DNA from: Paludibaculum fermentans_A | Lineage (GTDB): Bacteria > Acidobacteriota > Terriglobia > Bryobacterales > Bryobacteraceae | Length of the DNA stretch: 64,000 nucleotides | Assembly: GCF_051172195.1 (NCBI RefSeq) | Contig: NZ_JBPJAQ010000001.1 | Location: 3,348,001-3,412,000 of the forward strand | Direction: 5' to 3' | Shown: piece after piece, positions 40,898 to 50,168 of the stretch | How positions within the stretch are numbered: position 1 is the first letter of the stretch | Layout of the letters: every line of letters starts with the position of its first letter | The notes under the pieces: model-generated | Seen by the model: the letters and a program-made list of their open reading frames with translations, nothing else | Databases searched by the model: none | What the model was told of the DNA's origin: nothing | Program-made: the position numbers and the translations under genes

Positions 40898-42238
40898 CTA
40901 ACCGGGACAAACCACCTGCTGCGAGCTTCTGGCGTACTCCGCCGCTTCGCGCATCATGCTGAGTGCTTCTACGATGCGAGGCGCGTGTTCGAAGCCGTAC
41001 GACAGCCTCAACTGTCGTCTGCCTTGCAGGGCCAGATCACCGCCCGGGTGCACACAATATTCGCCGGGGATGTACAGCACCCGCACCCGTTTGGAACCCG
41101 CCAGTTGGTCCACCTCGGCTGTGCCGGTAGTCCTGGTGAGAAATTGGAAGAAGGCTGAGCGGGGATGGGTCTCTACATCCCGAAAAGTCAGGTAGAAGTA
41201 GAAGCCGGCGCTGCCGCCGCGGCATTCCTCAATCTGGGCGCCCAGATGCTTCTCGATGCCTGCCCGCACCGCCAGGGCCTTCTGCCGGTACCCCGCATTG
41301 ACGGTCCGCAACTGCTCGTCGATCTTATGATCCAGCAGATAGCTCGCCATCTCCTGCACAAACAGAGGCGCGCTGAACCCTGTGTCGCTCGTCTTCTGCA
41401 CCAGCGCGTTCATCAGCGGTCCGTCCGGACCCAGGATGTAGCCGATGCGTAGCGCCGGCGCCAGGATTTTCGACAGAGTCCCGATCTCAAAGGCTATGCC
41501 GGAACTGTCCAAGGGCAAGACTGATTCGAAGGCCTCCACCGCGGGATCGTGCAGCAGTAACTCGTACGCTAGGTCGTAGATGATCGGAATCCTGCGCTCC
41601 TGGGCCGCCGAAAGCTCCTCCGCGACCTGCAACAGGGCGCGCCTTCTCCGGTTGGACAGCAAGGTGCACGTCGGGTTGTTCACCGTGACGAAGTAGAAGA
41701 ACGAAATACGATCCGCTTTGGGACCCAGGCCGTCCAGCTTCGCCCGCAACAGATCCAGCGAAGGACCCTCGGCGTCTTCCGGCACGGTCACCACTTCAAA
41801 CCCGCGCCGCTCCAGCGCCTCGGCGTAAATGTAGTACATCGGATCCGAGGTGACGACAATGCCCTGCGGCAACACCTCGCCCAGCGCGTCGAGAATGCTG
41901 GTAGCGCCGCACGCGCCAATCGCCAGCCGCTTGTCCGCGAGGCTGGTTTCCGTCAGTCCGCCCACTCGGTGTCCGGTCAGGAAGTTGCGCAGCGACGTGA
42001 TCAGATTGGCCGAGCCGGCCGGACTCCCGTAGTTGAACGCCTGACGGTATCTGGCGCCGTTCGTGGCAACCGCCTCCATGGCCTCGCGCAGTCCTGCCAC
42101 CGGGATGGTCTGCTCATTCACATAGCCGACGCCGAGGTTGATGTCGATACCGTCGCGGAAGTCGTGCGAGAACTCAGCCATCATCCGGCTCACCGGAGCC
42201 GGGCTGGTCGAGGCCTGCCCGTAGGAAGAAAGTCGCAT
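40898..42238 (-). CDS. PLP-dependent class I/II aminotransferase
   Basis: A 446-residue fold type I enzyme. Seen: INLGVGYVNEQTIP, FNYGSPAGSANLITSLRNFL, TVNNPTC (the NNPTG-like loop), IIYDLAYELLLHD, and GTLSKILAPALRIGYILGP with the PLP lysine. No N-terminal HTH is present, so it is not a MocR regulator, though the domain resembles MocR and valine-pyruvate aminotransferase types. The substrate is unknown. It lies 11 bases upstream in transcription order from the TIR-NTPase gene, so the two may share an mRNA. Confidence 0.85.
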   Translation of the reverse strand: MRLSSYGQASTSPAPVSRMMAEFSHDFRDGIDINLGVGYVNEQTIPVAGLREAMEAVATNGARYRQAFNYGSPAGSANLITSLRNFLTGHRVGGLTETSLADKRLAIGACGATSILDALGEVLPQGIVVTSDPMYYIYAEALERRGFEVVTVPEDAEGPSLDLLRAKLDGLGPKADRISFFYFVTVNNPTCTLLSNRRRRALLQVAEELSAAQERRIPIIYDLAYELLLHDPAVEAFESVLPLDSSGIAFEIGTLSKILAPALRIGYILGPDGPLMNALVQKTSDTGFSAPLFVQEMASYLLDHKIDEQLRTVNAGYRQKALAVRAGIEKHLGAQIEECRGGSAGFYFYLTFRDVETHPRSAFFQFLTRTTGTAEVDQLAGSKRVRVLYIPGEYCVHPGGDLALQGRRQLRLSYGFEHAPRIVEALSMMREAAEYARSSQQVVCPG

Positions 42239-42280
42239 TTGCTTTCATCCTACCCGCTTAGCGAGGCCGCCAGACGCAGC

Positions 42281-42334
42281 AAGGCCGGGCAGCGCTCCCT
42301 GATAGCGGGATTTCAGGGCGCTCTGCCCGGCCTT
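42281..42334. terminator. Terminator-type hairpin between the Gfo/Idh and aminotransferase genes
   Basis: Perfect 12-base stem AAGGCCGGGCAG (42281-42292) and CTGCCCGGCCTT (42323-42334), with a further inner pairing AGCGC..CCCTGA / TCAGGGCGCT. On the plus strand it is followed by ACTTCTTTC; on the minus strand the T tract is short. It separates the two minus-strand genes. Confidence 0.65.
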
Positions 42335-42351
42335 ACTTCTTTCAAACAATT

Positions 42352-43623
42352 CTAGATGAACTTGTACTTGCCGGGAACAGGGAAATCCGGGATTTCCGGC
42401 TTCCCGTCATATTTCCACTGGTCTTCCTTGGGCATCAGGTCCTGTTTGGAATTCAAGATCATATCCCAAGTGATCTTCTGGCCGCTATAGGCGGATTCGC
42501 GGCCCATGATGCACGTCAGCGTGCTGGCGGCCACCTCGAGCGATTCGTTGATGTATGGACCGTCTCCGCGAATCGACTTGTAAAGCTTCGTGTGCTCCAG
42601 ATAGTAGCCCACGCCGCCGCGCGGCTGCGTCAATTCAATGCGTCCCTTTGCGCCGGCCACCACTTCATTCACCTGGCCGTAGAGGCCGTTGGGGAACTGG
42701 CGGCAGTAGCTGGACATCCGCACACCATTCGGATACTCATAATCGGCCGAGATGTGGTCGAAGATGGTGCCGTGGATTTCGTCCTTGGGTCTCCAGGCCG
42801 CGCCGCCGGTCGCCACTACACTCACCGGATGCGTGCCCATGACCCAGTTGCAGACGTCGATGTTGTGCAGGTGCTGCTCGACAATCTGGTCGCCGCAGAT
42901 CCACAGGTTCGAATACCAGTTGCGGAGCTGCCATTCCATGTCGCCCCACTTCGCATCGCGGCCATTGCGCTGCTGAATGACCGGCGTACCTACCCAGTAG
43001 GCGTACAGTCCGACAACATCGCCCAGCTTGCCGTTCTTCAGCGCGTCGACATTCTCCAGGTAGTACGGATCGCTACGACGCTGGGCGCCGCTGACCACAG
43101 TCAGCTTCTTCTCTACGCTCTTCTGTGCCGCGGCCATGAAGCGGCGGATGCCGGTTCCGTCCACGCCGAACGGCTTCTCGCAAAAAACGTGCTTGTTGGC
43201 TTCGATGGCGGCTTCGAAATGGGTTGGGCGCCAACCGGGTGGCGTGGCCAGGAAGACCACGTCGATATCCGACTTCAGGACCTTCTTGAATGCGTCAAAG
43301 CCGACGAACCGCTTGTCGGGCTCCACCTTGATGCGGTCTCCCGCCTTCATCGCCTCCGCTCTGGTGCGCAGGTCCCTCAGGCTCTTCTCCAGTTTGTCCT
43401 CGAAGGCGTCGCCCATGGCGACCAGTTCCACTGCCGAGTCGCCTTTCAGCGCATCCAGCACCGCCTGTGTGCCACGGCCGCCGCATCCAACCAGGCCGAC
43501 TTTCAGCTTTGCCGGAGCCCAGCCTTTGACGAGTTCAGGCCGCATGATCGTAAATGCGGCGCCTGCCGCTGCCGGGCCGGTCAGGAACGACCGGCGTGAC
43601 GTGTTCTTGTTCTTGCTTTCCAT
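42352..43623 (-). CDS. Gfo/Idh/MocA family oxidoreductase with Tat signal
   Basis: A 423-residue NAD(P)-dependent oxidoreductase. It starts with a twin-arginine signal (TSRRSFLTGPAAAGAAFTI), followed by the Rossmann motif KVGLVGCGGRGTQAVLDAL, VVFLATPPGWRP, HVFCEKPFGVDG and QHLHNIDVCNWVMGTHP, and ends with GKPEIPDFPVPGKYKF. Substrates in the family are sugars or inositols; exported members with Tat signals are frequent in Acidobacteria and Planctomycetes and are linked to carbohydrate breakdown. The true substrate is unknown. Confidence 0.9.
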   Translation of the reverse strand: MESKNKNTSRRSFLTGPAAAGAAFTIMRPELVKGWAPAKLKVGLVGCGGRGTQAVLDALKGDSAVELVAMGDAFEDKLEKSLRDLRTRAEAMKAGDRIKVEPDKRFVGFDAFKKVLKSDIDVVFLATPPGWRPTHFEAAIEANKHVFCEKPFGVDGTGIRRFMAAAQKSVEKKLTVVSGAQRRSDPYYLENVDALKNGKLGDVVGLYAYWVGTPVIQQRNGRDAKWGDMEWQLRNWYSNLWICGDQIVEQHLHNIDVCNWVMGTHPVSVVATGGAAWRPKDEIHGTIFDHISADYEYPNGVRMSSYCRQFPNGLYGQVNEVVAGAKGRIELTQPRGGVGYYLEHTKLYKSIRGDGPYINESLEVAASTLTCIMGRESAYSGQKITWDMILNSKQDLMPKEDQWKYDGKPEIPDFPVPGKYKFI

Positions 43624-43648
43624 TCGTTCGGCACCTCAGCCGCCGACT

Positions 43649-43654
43649 ATTGTA
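43649..43654 (-). promoter_or_regulatory. -10 element of the Gfo/Idh gene
   Basis: Minus strand TACAAT (within ATATACAAT) about 25 bases before the ATG. No clear -35 box was found. Confidence 0.35.
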
Positions 43655-43787
43655 TATCGGACGACACCCATTTTGAGGACGCCTCCCGTTGACAACCGGA
43701 TCTCATTCTATGAGAGACTCCCGCGCGTGGCGGCGGCGTTGTACCCTGACAGAGTCCTCTCAGCCGGGCGCAGACTTAGGAGTAAGC

Positions 43788-44483
43788 ATGATCGACATCC
43801 TCACGGGACTTAAGCGCTTTCAATCCGACGTCTATCCAAGCCATCGCGAACTCTTCGCGCACCTGGCCGAAAACCAGCAGCCGCGCGCCCTGTTCATCAC
43901 CTGTTCCGACTCCCGCGTCGTACCCAATCTCATGCTCCAGGCGGAACCTGGCGACCTGTTTCTCATCCGCAACGCAGGCAATATCGTGCCCCCTCTGGGG
44001 TCGGCCGATGGCGGTGGCACCGTCGCGTCCATCGAGTACGCCGTGGTGGCTCTGGGCATCACCGACATCATCCTCTGCGGCCACACCAATTGCGGAGCCA
44101 TGAAGGGCATCCTGCACCCCGAGAAAGTGGCCTCCATGCCGAACGTGGCGGCCTGGGTGCAGCACGCCGCGCCCGCCCGCCGGGAAGTCGAGAAACTGTT
44201 TCCGGGAGCAGATGAACACGAACGAATGGAGCGCATGGTCGAGCAGAATGTTATCCAGCAGGTGAAGAATCTGCTCACCCACCCATTTATCCGGTCCCGG
44301 GTCGAAACCGCCCGTATGGAAATTTACGGTTGGGTCTATGACATACGTTCCGGCCTGGTGCGCGGCATGGACGAGTCCGGCAAGGAGTTCAGCGAGATTC
44401 ACTTCGAATCGCACGGCTCGCCCGACGAAAAGCGGATGCTGCGCGAACTGGAGAAGGACGAGGAGTTCTGGGAGCGGATCTAG
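43788..44483 (+). CDS. Beta-carbonic anhydrase
   Basis: A 231-residue zinc enzyme that interconverts CO2 and bicarbonate. Zinc ligands Cys39 (in TCSDSRVVP with Asp41-Arg43 dyad), His99 and Cys102 (CGHTNCGAMKG) are all present, as is NAGNIVPP. ATG at 43788 was chosen because AGGAG lies 5 bases before it and it gives the normal N-terminus; an upstream frame adds a non-homologous stretch. Its stop overlaps the convergent histidine kinase by 4 bases. Confidence 0.94.
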   Translation: MIDILTGLKRFQSDVYPSHRELFAHLAENQQPRALFITCSDSRVVPNLMLQAEPGDLFLIRNAGNIVPPLGSADGGGTVASIEYAVVALGITDIILCGHTNCGAMKGILHPEKVASMPNVAAWVQHAAPARREVEKLFPGADEHERMERMVEQNVIQQVKNLLTHPFIRSRVETARMEIYGWVYDIRSGLVRGMDESGKEFSEIHFESHGSPDEKRMLRELEKDEEFWERI

Positions 44484-46471
44484 CTGATGGCAGGGATCGC
44501 CGACTCCTGCAGCCGGCGGAGTTCCACTTCCATGGCTTCGAGGCTGATGCGGGCGGCATCGAAATCGGACACCTCGGCCGCCCGATCCAGCCGGGCCGCC
44601 GTTTCGGCGACACCCGCTGCCATGATGCTCTGAGCCGCGCTCTGGATCCTCTGCGCATCGCTGCGCAAGGACGCCAGATCGCCGCACTCGGTGGCCGCCT
44701 GCAGCTTCTTCAATCGCTCCGGCGCCAGTTGCAGAAACAGTTGCATCATCTGCCCCAGCAACACGGGATCGGCGTCCATCATGCGCGACGCGGAGCCGAT
44801 ACTGGCCCTGGCCGGAGCCGCAGCCGTGGGCTTGTCCTGCAGCGGGAACGACGGCTGGTCCATGTACTGCTCCACCAGGCTCAGCAGGTGCTTGTGGTCC
44901 ACCGGTTTGGCGATGTAGGCGTTCATGCCCGCCTGCAGGCAGCGTTCCCTGTCTCCGTTCATGGCATGCGCTGTCATCGCTACCACTGGCAGATGTGCAA
45001 AACGCTGGTCCGCGCGGATCCGCCGGGTGGCTTCGAGTCCATCCAGGACAGGCATCTGGACATCCATCAGCACCAGCCGGTAGGATTTTGCGGCCAGGCT
45101 CTCCAATGCCTGTTGTCCGTTGTTGGCGACGTCGATCGTATAGCCTTTCTTGCGGAGCAGGGAGGTGACCACTTTCTGGTTGATCAGGTTGTCTTCCACC
45201 AGCAGAATCAGGCCGCGGCCATTCTCATCCACCGACTCGGGCGGCGCCAAAGCACTCTGCCTCATCGCCTCCCGGCCCTCGCTGCTGCCAGGCGTCATCG
45301 GAATCACCGCGACAAACGTGCTGCCCTTGCCCGGTTCGCTTTCCACCTCGATCTGTCCGCCCAGCAGCATGACCAGTCGCTTGGTGATTGCCAGGCCCAG
45401 CCCCGTGCCCCCAAAACGCCGGCTGATGCTGCCATCCGCTTGGGTAAACTTCTCGAAAATGGCGTCCAGCTTCTCTTTCGGAATGCCTACACCGGTATCC
45501 GAGACGCGAATCCGCAGATTCACACGGCTCTCCTCACCTGGCTCCGGCGCCTCCGACGTGATCGAAGCCCGCACTGACCCGGCCGGTGTGAACTTCACCG
45601 CGTTGCTGAACAAGTTGGCCAGAATCTGCCGCAGCCGCAATGGATCACCGATCAACTGCGCGGGTACGGCCGGATCCACCTCCCACGTCAGCGCCACATT
45701 CTTCGAGCGGGCGCGCAGCTGATGCGTCTTCGCGCAATCCAGCACAAGTTGCCGGACGTCGAACGGGATCTCTTCAATCACCATCCGTCCGGCCTCGATT
45801 TTTGACAGATCCAGCAGGTCGTTCAGCAGTCCCAACAACGAATGCGCACAATTCTGAGCCGCCTTGAGCTGCTCGCGCTGTTCGTTGCTCACCGGGCTGT
45901 CGAGCACCAGATCCAGCATCCCGATCACACCGCTCATCGGTGTCCGTAGCTCGTGCGACATGTTCGCCAGGAACTCGCTCTTCGCCTGGCTGGCCGAAAG
46001 GGCCTTCTGCAGCGCCTGCTCGAGTTCGTCCGTGCGGCTCCGGATCTTCTCTTCCAGCTGTTCCTGGTGTTCCTTGAGCTGTTCCTGATAGGCGGCCAGC
46101 GACCCGATCATTGCGTTGAAGCTCTCGCCCAGCACTTCGATCTCATCACCGGTGTTGCTGAGCTGTACTTTCTTCATCCGTCCGGCGCGAGCCTCCTGGA
46201 TCCCCTCCTGCAGCAGCAGTAGCGGTTTCACCAGCAGTCTCGTCGTGAACCGGGCAATCGTGCCGGCCACCAGCAGCAGGATCGCCAGCAGGATCGCCAC
46301 CTTGCCCAATCTCACCCCGTCAGCGTTCGCGGAGATGTCGTACGCAAGTACTACGGAGATGACCCAGAAGACGAGCATCGCGGTGAACATGGAGAACTTC
46401 GTCGCGATCGAGCGAATCTTCCTGGGTTGGGCCAAGGTTCGTTGTTCTTCCTTCACTAAACCTTCGGTCAA
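44480..46471 (-). CDS. Hybrid sensor histidine kinase (HAMP-HisKA-HATPase-REC-HPt-like)
   Basis: A 663-residue signal protein. Order: two membrane helices (about 28-46 and 58-80) with almost no periplasmic loop, HAMP (to about 130), coiled coil, HisKA with phospho-His173 (SHELRTPMSG), HATPase (N box NLFSNAVKF, G1 DTGVGIP, G2 GGTGLGLAITKRL), a receiver with Asp470 (VLMDVQMP), and a C-terminal HPt-like helical domain. In the HPt-like domain the expected phospho-His is Gln607 (DAQRIQSAAQS), so phosphotransfer through it is unlikely. No partner regulator is adjacent. The start is TTG at 46471. Confidence 0.9.
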   Translation of the reverse strand: MTEGLVKEEQRTLAQPRKIRSIATKFSMFTAMLVFWVISVVLAYDISANADGVRLGKVAILLAILLLVAGTIARFTTRLLVKPLLLLQEGIQEARAGRMKKVQLSNTGDEIEVLGESFNAMIGSLAAYQEQLKEHQEQLEEKIRSRTDELEQALQKALSASQAKSEFLANMSHELRTPMSGVIGMLDLVLDSPVSNEQREQLKAAQNCAHSLLGLLNDLLDLSKIEAGRMVIEEIPFDVRQLVLDCAKTHQLRARSKNVALTWEVDPAVPAQLIGDPLRLRQILANLFSNAVKFTPAGSVRASITSEAPEPGEESRVNLRIRVSDTGVGIPKEKLDAIFEKFTQADGSISRRFGGTGLGLAITKRLVMLLGGQIEVESEPGKGSTFVAVIPMTPGSSEGREAMRQSALAPPESVDENGRGLILLVEDNLINQKVVTSLLRKKGYTIDVANNGQQALESLAAKSYRLVLMDVQMPVLDGLEATRRIRADQRFAHLPVVAMTAHAMNGDRERCLQAGMNAYIAKPVDHKHLLSLVEQYMDQPSFPLQDKPTAAAPARASIGSASRMMDADPVLLGQMMQLFLQLAPERLKKLQAATECGDLASLRSDAQRIQSAAQSIMAAGVAETAARLDRAAEVSDFDAARISLEAMEVELRRLQESAIPAIS

Positions 46472-46547
46472 ATCTGCCCCCTAAACCATAGGGCAATAGC
46501 CTTAGTTGGGACGCTATGAAGCGATACATCAGGCACAATGGTGGGAG

Positions 46548-47564
46548 ATGGCCAACGCTGATCCTTCGCAGGTCCTGGACCTCATTGACGCATTCCGCCG
46601 CTCAAAGACCATGTTCACCGCTGTGTCGCTAGGCGTTTTCGACCGGCTTCACCCTTCACCAGCCTCAGCCGCCGCCCTGGCCGTGGAACTAGACCTGAAT
46701 CCCAGCGCACTGGCCCGGCTGCTCGACGGTTGTGTCGGCCTGTCCCTGCTTACGAAGTCGGGCGAGTTGTACTCTAACACACAGGAAGCAGAGGTTTACC
46801 TCCGCCGCGACAGTCCAGATACGCTCAGCGGCTACATCCTCTACTCCGACCAGGTTTTGTTCCAACTTTGGAGCCACCTCGACGACGCCATCCGCGAAGG
46901 GTCTCACCGCTGGGACCAGTCCTTCGGCGGAAGGTCGGCACTCTTCGATCACTTTTTCCGGACGCCGGAGGCCCGCGAGACCTTTCTGTCCGGCATGCAC
47001 GGCCTGGGACAAATCGGTTCACCGGCGGTCGTCCGGATCTTCAATCTGAACCAGTTCCGCCACATGGTTGATCTGGGTGGTGCGACGGGCCACCTTTCGA
47101 TCGCGGCCTGTGAACGCTATGGCAATCTGCGCGCCACCGTCTTCGATCTGCCGGCTGTCGTCGAGGCAGCCAGGCCCCACATCGCCGCCTCTCGCGCTGC
47201 CGACCGGCTCGCTGTCGTCGCCGGCGACTTCTTTGCCGATCCGTTCCCTCCAGCCGACCTCTATGCCGTCAGCCGTATCCTCCACGACTGGTCGGAAGAG
47301 AAGATCCAGCGGCTGCTCACCAAAATCCATGCCGCGCTACCCTCCGGCGGCGCCCTGCTGATTGCCGAGACTTTGCTGGATGAAGATGCCTCCGGCCCCG
47401 TTTCTTCCCAGATGCAATCTCTAAACATGCTGATTTGTACGGAAGGCCGCGAGCGCACGGCCACTGAGTACAAGGCTCTTCTGGAGTCCTGCGGCTTCAC
47501 TCGGGTCGAGGCGCGCCGCACCGGTACGCCGCTTGACGCTGTACTCGCATTCAAGAAAGAATAG
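46548..47564 (+). CDS. SAM-dependent O-methyltransferase (acetylserotonin/hydroxyneurosporene type)
   Basis: About 338 residues. An N-terminal dimerisation winged-helix-like part (VLDLIDAFRRSKTMFTAVSL, LDLNPSALARLLDGC) leads to a catalytic domain with HMVDLGGATGHLSIAACERY, a VFDLPAVVEAARPHI loop, and YAVSRILHDWSEEKIQRLL where the His-Asp pair serves as catalytic base region in related enzymes. Typical of small-molecule O-methyltransferases; substrate unknown. ATG at 46548 is chosen; an upstream TTG frame to 46506 is possible. It heads a plus-strand run of five genes. Confidence 0.85.
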   Translation: MANADPSQVLDLIDAFRRSKTMFTAVSLGVFDRLHPSPASAAALAVELDLNPSALARLLDGCVGLSLLTKSGELYSNTQEAEVYLRRDSPDTLSGYILYSDQVLFQLWSHLDDAIREGSHRWDQSFGGRSALFDHFFRTPEARETFLSGMHGLGQIGSPAVVRIFNLNQFRHMVDLGGATGHLSIAACERYGNLRATVFDLPAVVEAARPHIAASRAADRLAVVAGDFFADPFPPADLYAVSRILHDWSEEKIQRLLTKIHAALPSGGALLIAETLLDEDASGPVSSQMQSLNMLICTEGRERTATEYKALLESCGFTRVEARRTGTPLDAVLAFKKE

Positions 47565-47570
47565 CGGTCG

Positions 47571-48536
47571 ATGAGCAGGATCCATTTCCCTGCCAACATT
47601 TCTGCCATGACCTCTACTGCCGCAGTGAATATTGAGAAAACCGCCTGGAGCGGTTGGCCGAATTGCTATCGCATCAGCAACGGTGAAGTCGAGATGATCG
47701 TTACTGCAGACATCGGCCCGCGCATCATGCGCTTCGGCTATGTGGGCGGTCAGAATCTCTTTTGGGTTCAAAAAGAGACGGCAGGCAATAGCGGAGAACC
47801 CACCTGGATTGCGCGCGGCGGCCACCGCATTTGGGTTGGGCCGGAAGACATCCGCTACACCTATCCGCCGGATAATTCGCCAATTCAAGTCGAGCTGAAA
47901 GGCGACGTACTCATCGCCACCCAACCCGTGGAGGGCGAAACTCGCATCCAGAAGCAACTCGAGATCCACCTGGCGCCTTCCGGCGCCAATGCCACCATCA
48001 TTCACCGCCTCGTGAATACCGGCAATATGCCGCTGCAGTATGCAGCCTGGGCCTTGTCGATGATGGCTCCAGGGGGACACGGCGTCACCGGCTTCCCGCC
48101 GCGTGGTACCCATCCCGAGATGCTCCAGCCCACCAATCCCCTGATTATGTGGGCTTTCAGCGATTTGAGCGATCCCCGCTGGACCTTCACCAAAAAATAC
48201 TTGATCCTGCGCAGTGAGCCGGGCAACAAGACGCCCACCAAGCTGGCGCACCACAATCCGAAGACCTTCGGCGCCTACTTCCTGAATGGGGAAATGTTCC
48301 TGAAGCAGTACGACGCGGCGCCCCGGGAGCAGCACCCCGACATGGGTTCGTCCTACGAGACCTTCACCAATGCCGATTTCCTGGAGATGGAAACGCTCGG
48401 GCCGCTCACGCAAGTTGAGCCGGGCGGCACCCTGGAGCATGTAGAGCGGTGGTCGCTCCACAACAATGTCGTCCCCTCACCCTGGAACGATGCCGAGTTG
48501 GATCGCATCTTATTGCCGATCCTTGCATCCAAGTAG
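47571..48536 (+). CDS. DUF4380-like protein (galactose-mutarotase-like fold)
   Basis: A 321-residue cytosolic protein without a signal peptide. The start region VEMIVTADIGPRIMRFGYVG then GGQNLFWV, RGGHRIWVGPEDI, and later NTGNMPLQYAAWALSMMAPG is the DUF4380 pattern, a beta-sandwich related to aldose epimerase-type folds. No catalytic activity is established. It starts 7 bases after the O-methyltransferase and ends 4 bases before the next gene. The first ATG is kept, but a second ATG at 47607 is a plausible start. Confidence 0.8.
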   Translation: MSRIHFPANISAMTSTAAVNIEKTAWSGWPNCYRISNGEVEMIVTADIGPRIMRFGYVGGQNLFWVQKETAGNSGEPTWIARGGHRIWVGPEDIRYTYPPDNSPIQVELKGDVLIATQPVEGETRIQKQLEIHLAPSGANATIIHRLVNTGNMPLQYAAWALSMMAPGGHGVTGFPPRGTHPEMLQPTNPLIMWAFSDLSDPRWTFTKKYLILRSEPGNKTPTKLAHHNPKTFGAYFLNGEMFLKQYDAAPREQHPDMGSSYETFTNADFLEMETLGPLTQVEPGGTLEHVERWSLHNNVVPSPWNDAELDRILLPILASK

Positions 48537-48539
48537 GAG

Positions 48540-49166
48540 ATGACAATCCTTCGCGCTATCGGTGTGGCCAGCCTTCTGGCCGTCTCTTGTTTTGCGGAAT
48601 TCAAGGTGCAGCCGGCCGGTGCTCCGCCCTCCGAGGCCTCGTCCGTTGCCGCGACTTTGGTCAAGGACGGAGTAAAAGTTCTTAAGGATGACGGCTCTAC
48701 CCTGCTGGAGCTTTGGGTCGTTGCGGCGGAGCCTAAGGGTGGAGCCGCAGAACAGAACACAACGTGGTCCAGTGTTGGCCATGGTTCCCTGCTGGGTGTC
48801 GTGAAATACCCTGCGCGTGCCAGTGACCGCCGCGGCCAGACCATCAAACCCGGTACCTATACCCTGCGGTATAGCTACTTTCCGATGAACGGCGACCACC
48901 AGGGTGTGGCCCCACAGCGCGATTTCGCCATTCTTTCTCCCGCCGCCACCGACACCGATCCGGCCGCCAAACCCGCCTTCGATACTCTGGTCGAGATGAG
49001 CCGTAAGGCGTCTGGTACGCCTCATCCTCTCGTGCTGAGCATCTGGAAGGACGACGGCGGCATCACCCAGGGCATCGAGGCCGCTGGCGAAACCGACCAG
49101 GTCCTCCACGTGAAGGTGGGTTCCACAACCCTCTCCATCATCGTCGTCGGCAAATACGAAGGCTGA
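48540..49166 (+). CDS. Secreted protein of unknown function
   Basis: A 208-residue protein with a short signal peptide (ILRAIGVASLLAVSCFA). Not a clear lipoprotein: the residue at -3 of the Cys is not the usual Leu. The mature part is beta-rich with an IKPGTYTLRYSYFPMNGDHQ segment that recalls DUF2911 proteins, but the diagnostic WRTGAN motif is absent. I do not assign a family. It is packed in an operon with a 4-base gap to the following hydrolase. Confidence 0.7.
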   Translation: MTILRAIGVASLLAVSCFAEFKVQPAGAPPSEASSVAATLVKDGVKVLKDDGSTLLELWVVAAEPKGGAAEQNTTWSSVGHGSLLGVVKYPARASDRRGQTIKPGTYTLRYSYFPMNGDHQGVAPQRDFAILSPAATDTDPAAKPAFDTLVEMSRKASGTPHPLVLSIWKDDGGITQGIEAAGETDQVLHVKVGSTTLSIIVVGKYEG

Positions 49167-49170
49167 CATT

Positions 49171-50157
49171 GTGATCTGGCTCGCGGTTGTAGTTCTGCTG
49201 TTGCCGGTCGCGGGCCTGCTCTACCAGGCTATCGGCATACGCCGCGATTCCGCTCGTTTCCCCTGTCCGGGCCGCGTCGTCAACGGCTTGCATTTTCACC
49301 AGACCGGCAGCGGCGGCCCAACGGTAATCCTGGAGGCTGGCATCGCTGCCAGTTCAGTGAGTTGGCGGTTGGTGCAGGAACGGTTGGGCCGGACATTCAC
49401 GGTGGCGAGCTACGATCGCGCCGGCCTCGCCTGGAGTGAGTCCCGCTCCACCCCCAGGACCATGCCCAACCTCGTCGCCGATCTGAATGAGGTTTTAGAA
49501 GCCACCCGGTTGCCCGGCCCTTATATCCTCGTCGGCCACTCGTTCGGCGGCCTCATCCTGCGCCACTTCGCCGTCACTCATCCCGGCAAGGTTCGAGGAC
49601 TCGTGCTGGTCGACCCGCTCGAACCCTTCGAGTGGTCTCCGCTTTCCACCACCCAGGCGAAACGGCTGGCCAAGGGCGTGATGCTCTCCCGACGAGGAGC
49701 CTTCCTGGCGCGCATCGGAGTTGTCCGTTTTGCCCTCCACCTCCTGCTCTCCGGCTCCCGAGCGATCCCCAAATTAATGGCGAAAGCCTCCAGCGGGCAA
49801 GGCAGTTCGGTCACCGACCGGCTCGTCGGAGAGGTCAGTAAACTCCCGTCCGACCTGTGGCCCATCATGTGCTCCCACTGGTGCCTGCCGCGCTGCTTCC
49901 TCACCATGGCTGAGTACCTTGAGCGCCTGCCCGAAACCTGCTCCCGCCCCCTGGATCCAGCGCCGCTCCAGTCCATTCCCGTAGTGGTGATTTCCGGCGG
50001 AAAGATTGACCCCAGGGTACAGGAAGTTCACCGCCAGACAGCCGCTCTCTCCACCCTCGGCAGCCACGTGATCGCTCCGCTCAGCGGCCACTGGGTTCAG
50101 CTCGACGCGCCAGAACTTGTAGTCGCCGGCGTCCAAACCGTGATGGAACTGTCATAA
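49171..50157 (+). CDS. Alpha/beta hydrolase, membrane-anchored
   Basis: A 328-residue serine hydrolase. An N-terminal hydrophobic segment (IWLAVVVLLLPVAGLLYQAI) probably anchors it in the membrane. The fold shows VILEAGIAASSVSW, FTVASYDRAGLAWSE, the nucleophile elbow LVGHSFGGLILRHF, and a late His in APLSGHWVQLDAPELV. Substrate unknown. Start codon is GTG at 49171. Confidence 0.88.
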   Translation: MIWLAVVVLLLPVAGLLYQAIGIRRDSARFPCPGRVVNGLHFHQTGSGGPTVILEAGIAASSVSWRLVQERLGRTFTVASYDRAGLAWSESRSTPRTMPNLVADLNEVLEATRLPGPYILVGHSFGGLILRHFAVTHPGKVRGLVLVDPLEPFEWSPLSTTQAKRLAKGVMLSRRGAFLARIGVVRFALHLLLSGSRAIPKLMAKASSGQGSSVTDRLVGEVSKLPSDLWPIMCSHWCLPRCFLTMAEYLERLPETCSRPLDPAPLQSIPVVVISGGKIDPRVQEVHRQTAALSTLGSHVIAPLSGHWVQLDAPELVVAGVQTVMELS

Positions 50158-50168
50158 TTGTTTATGCC

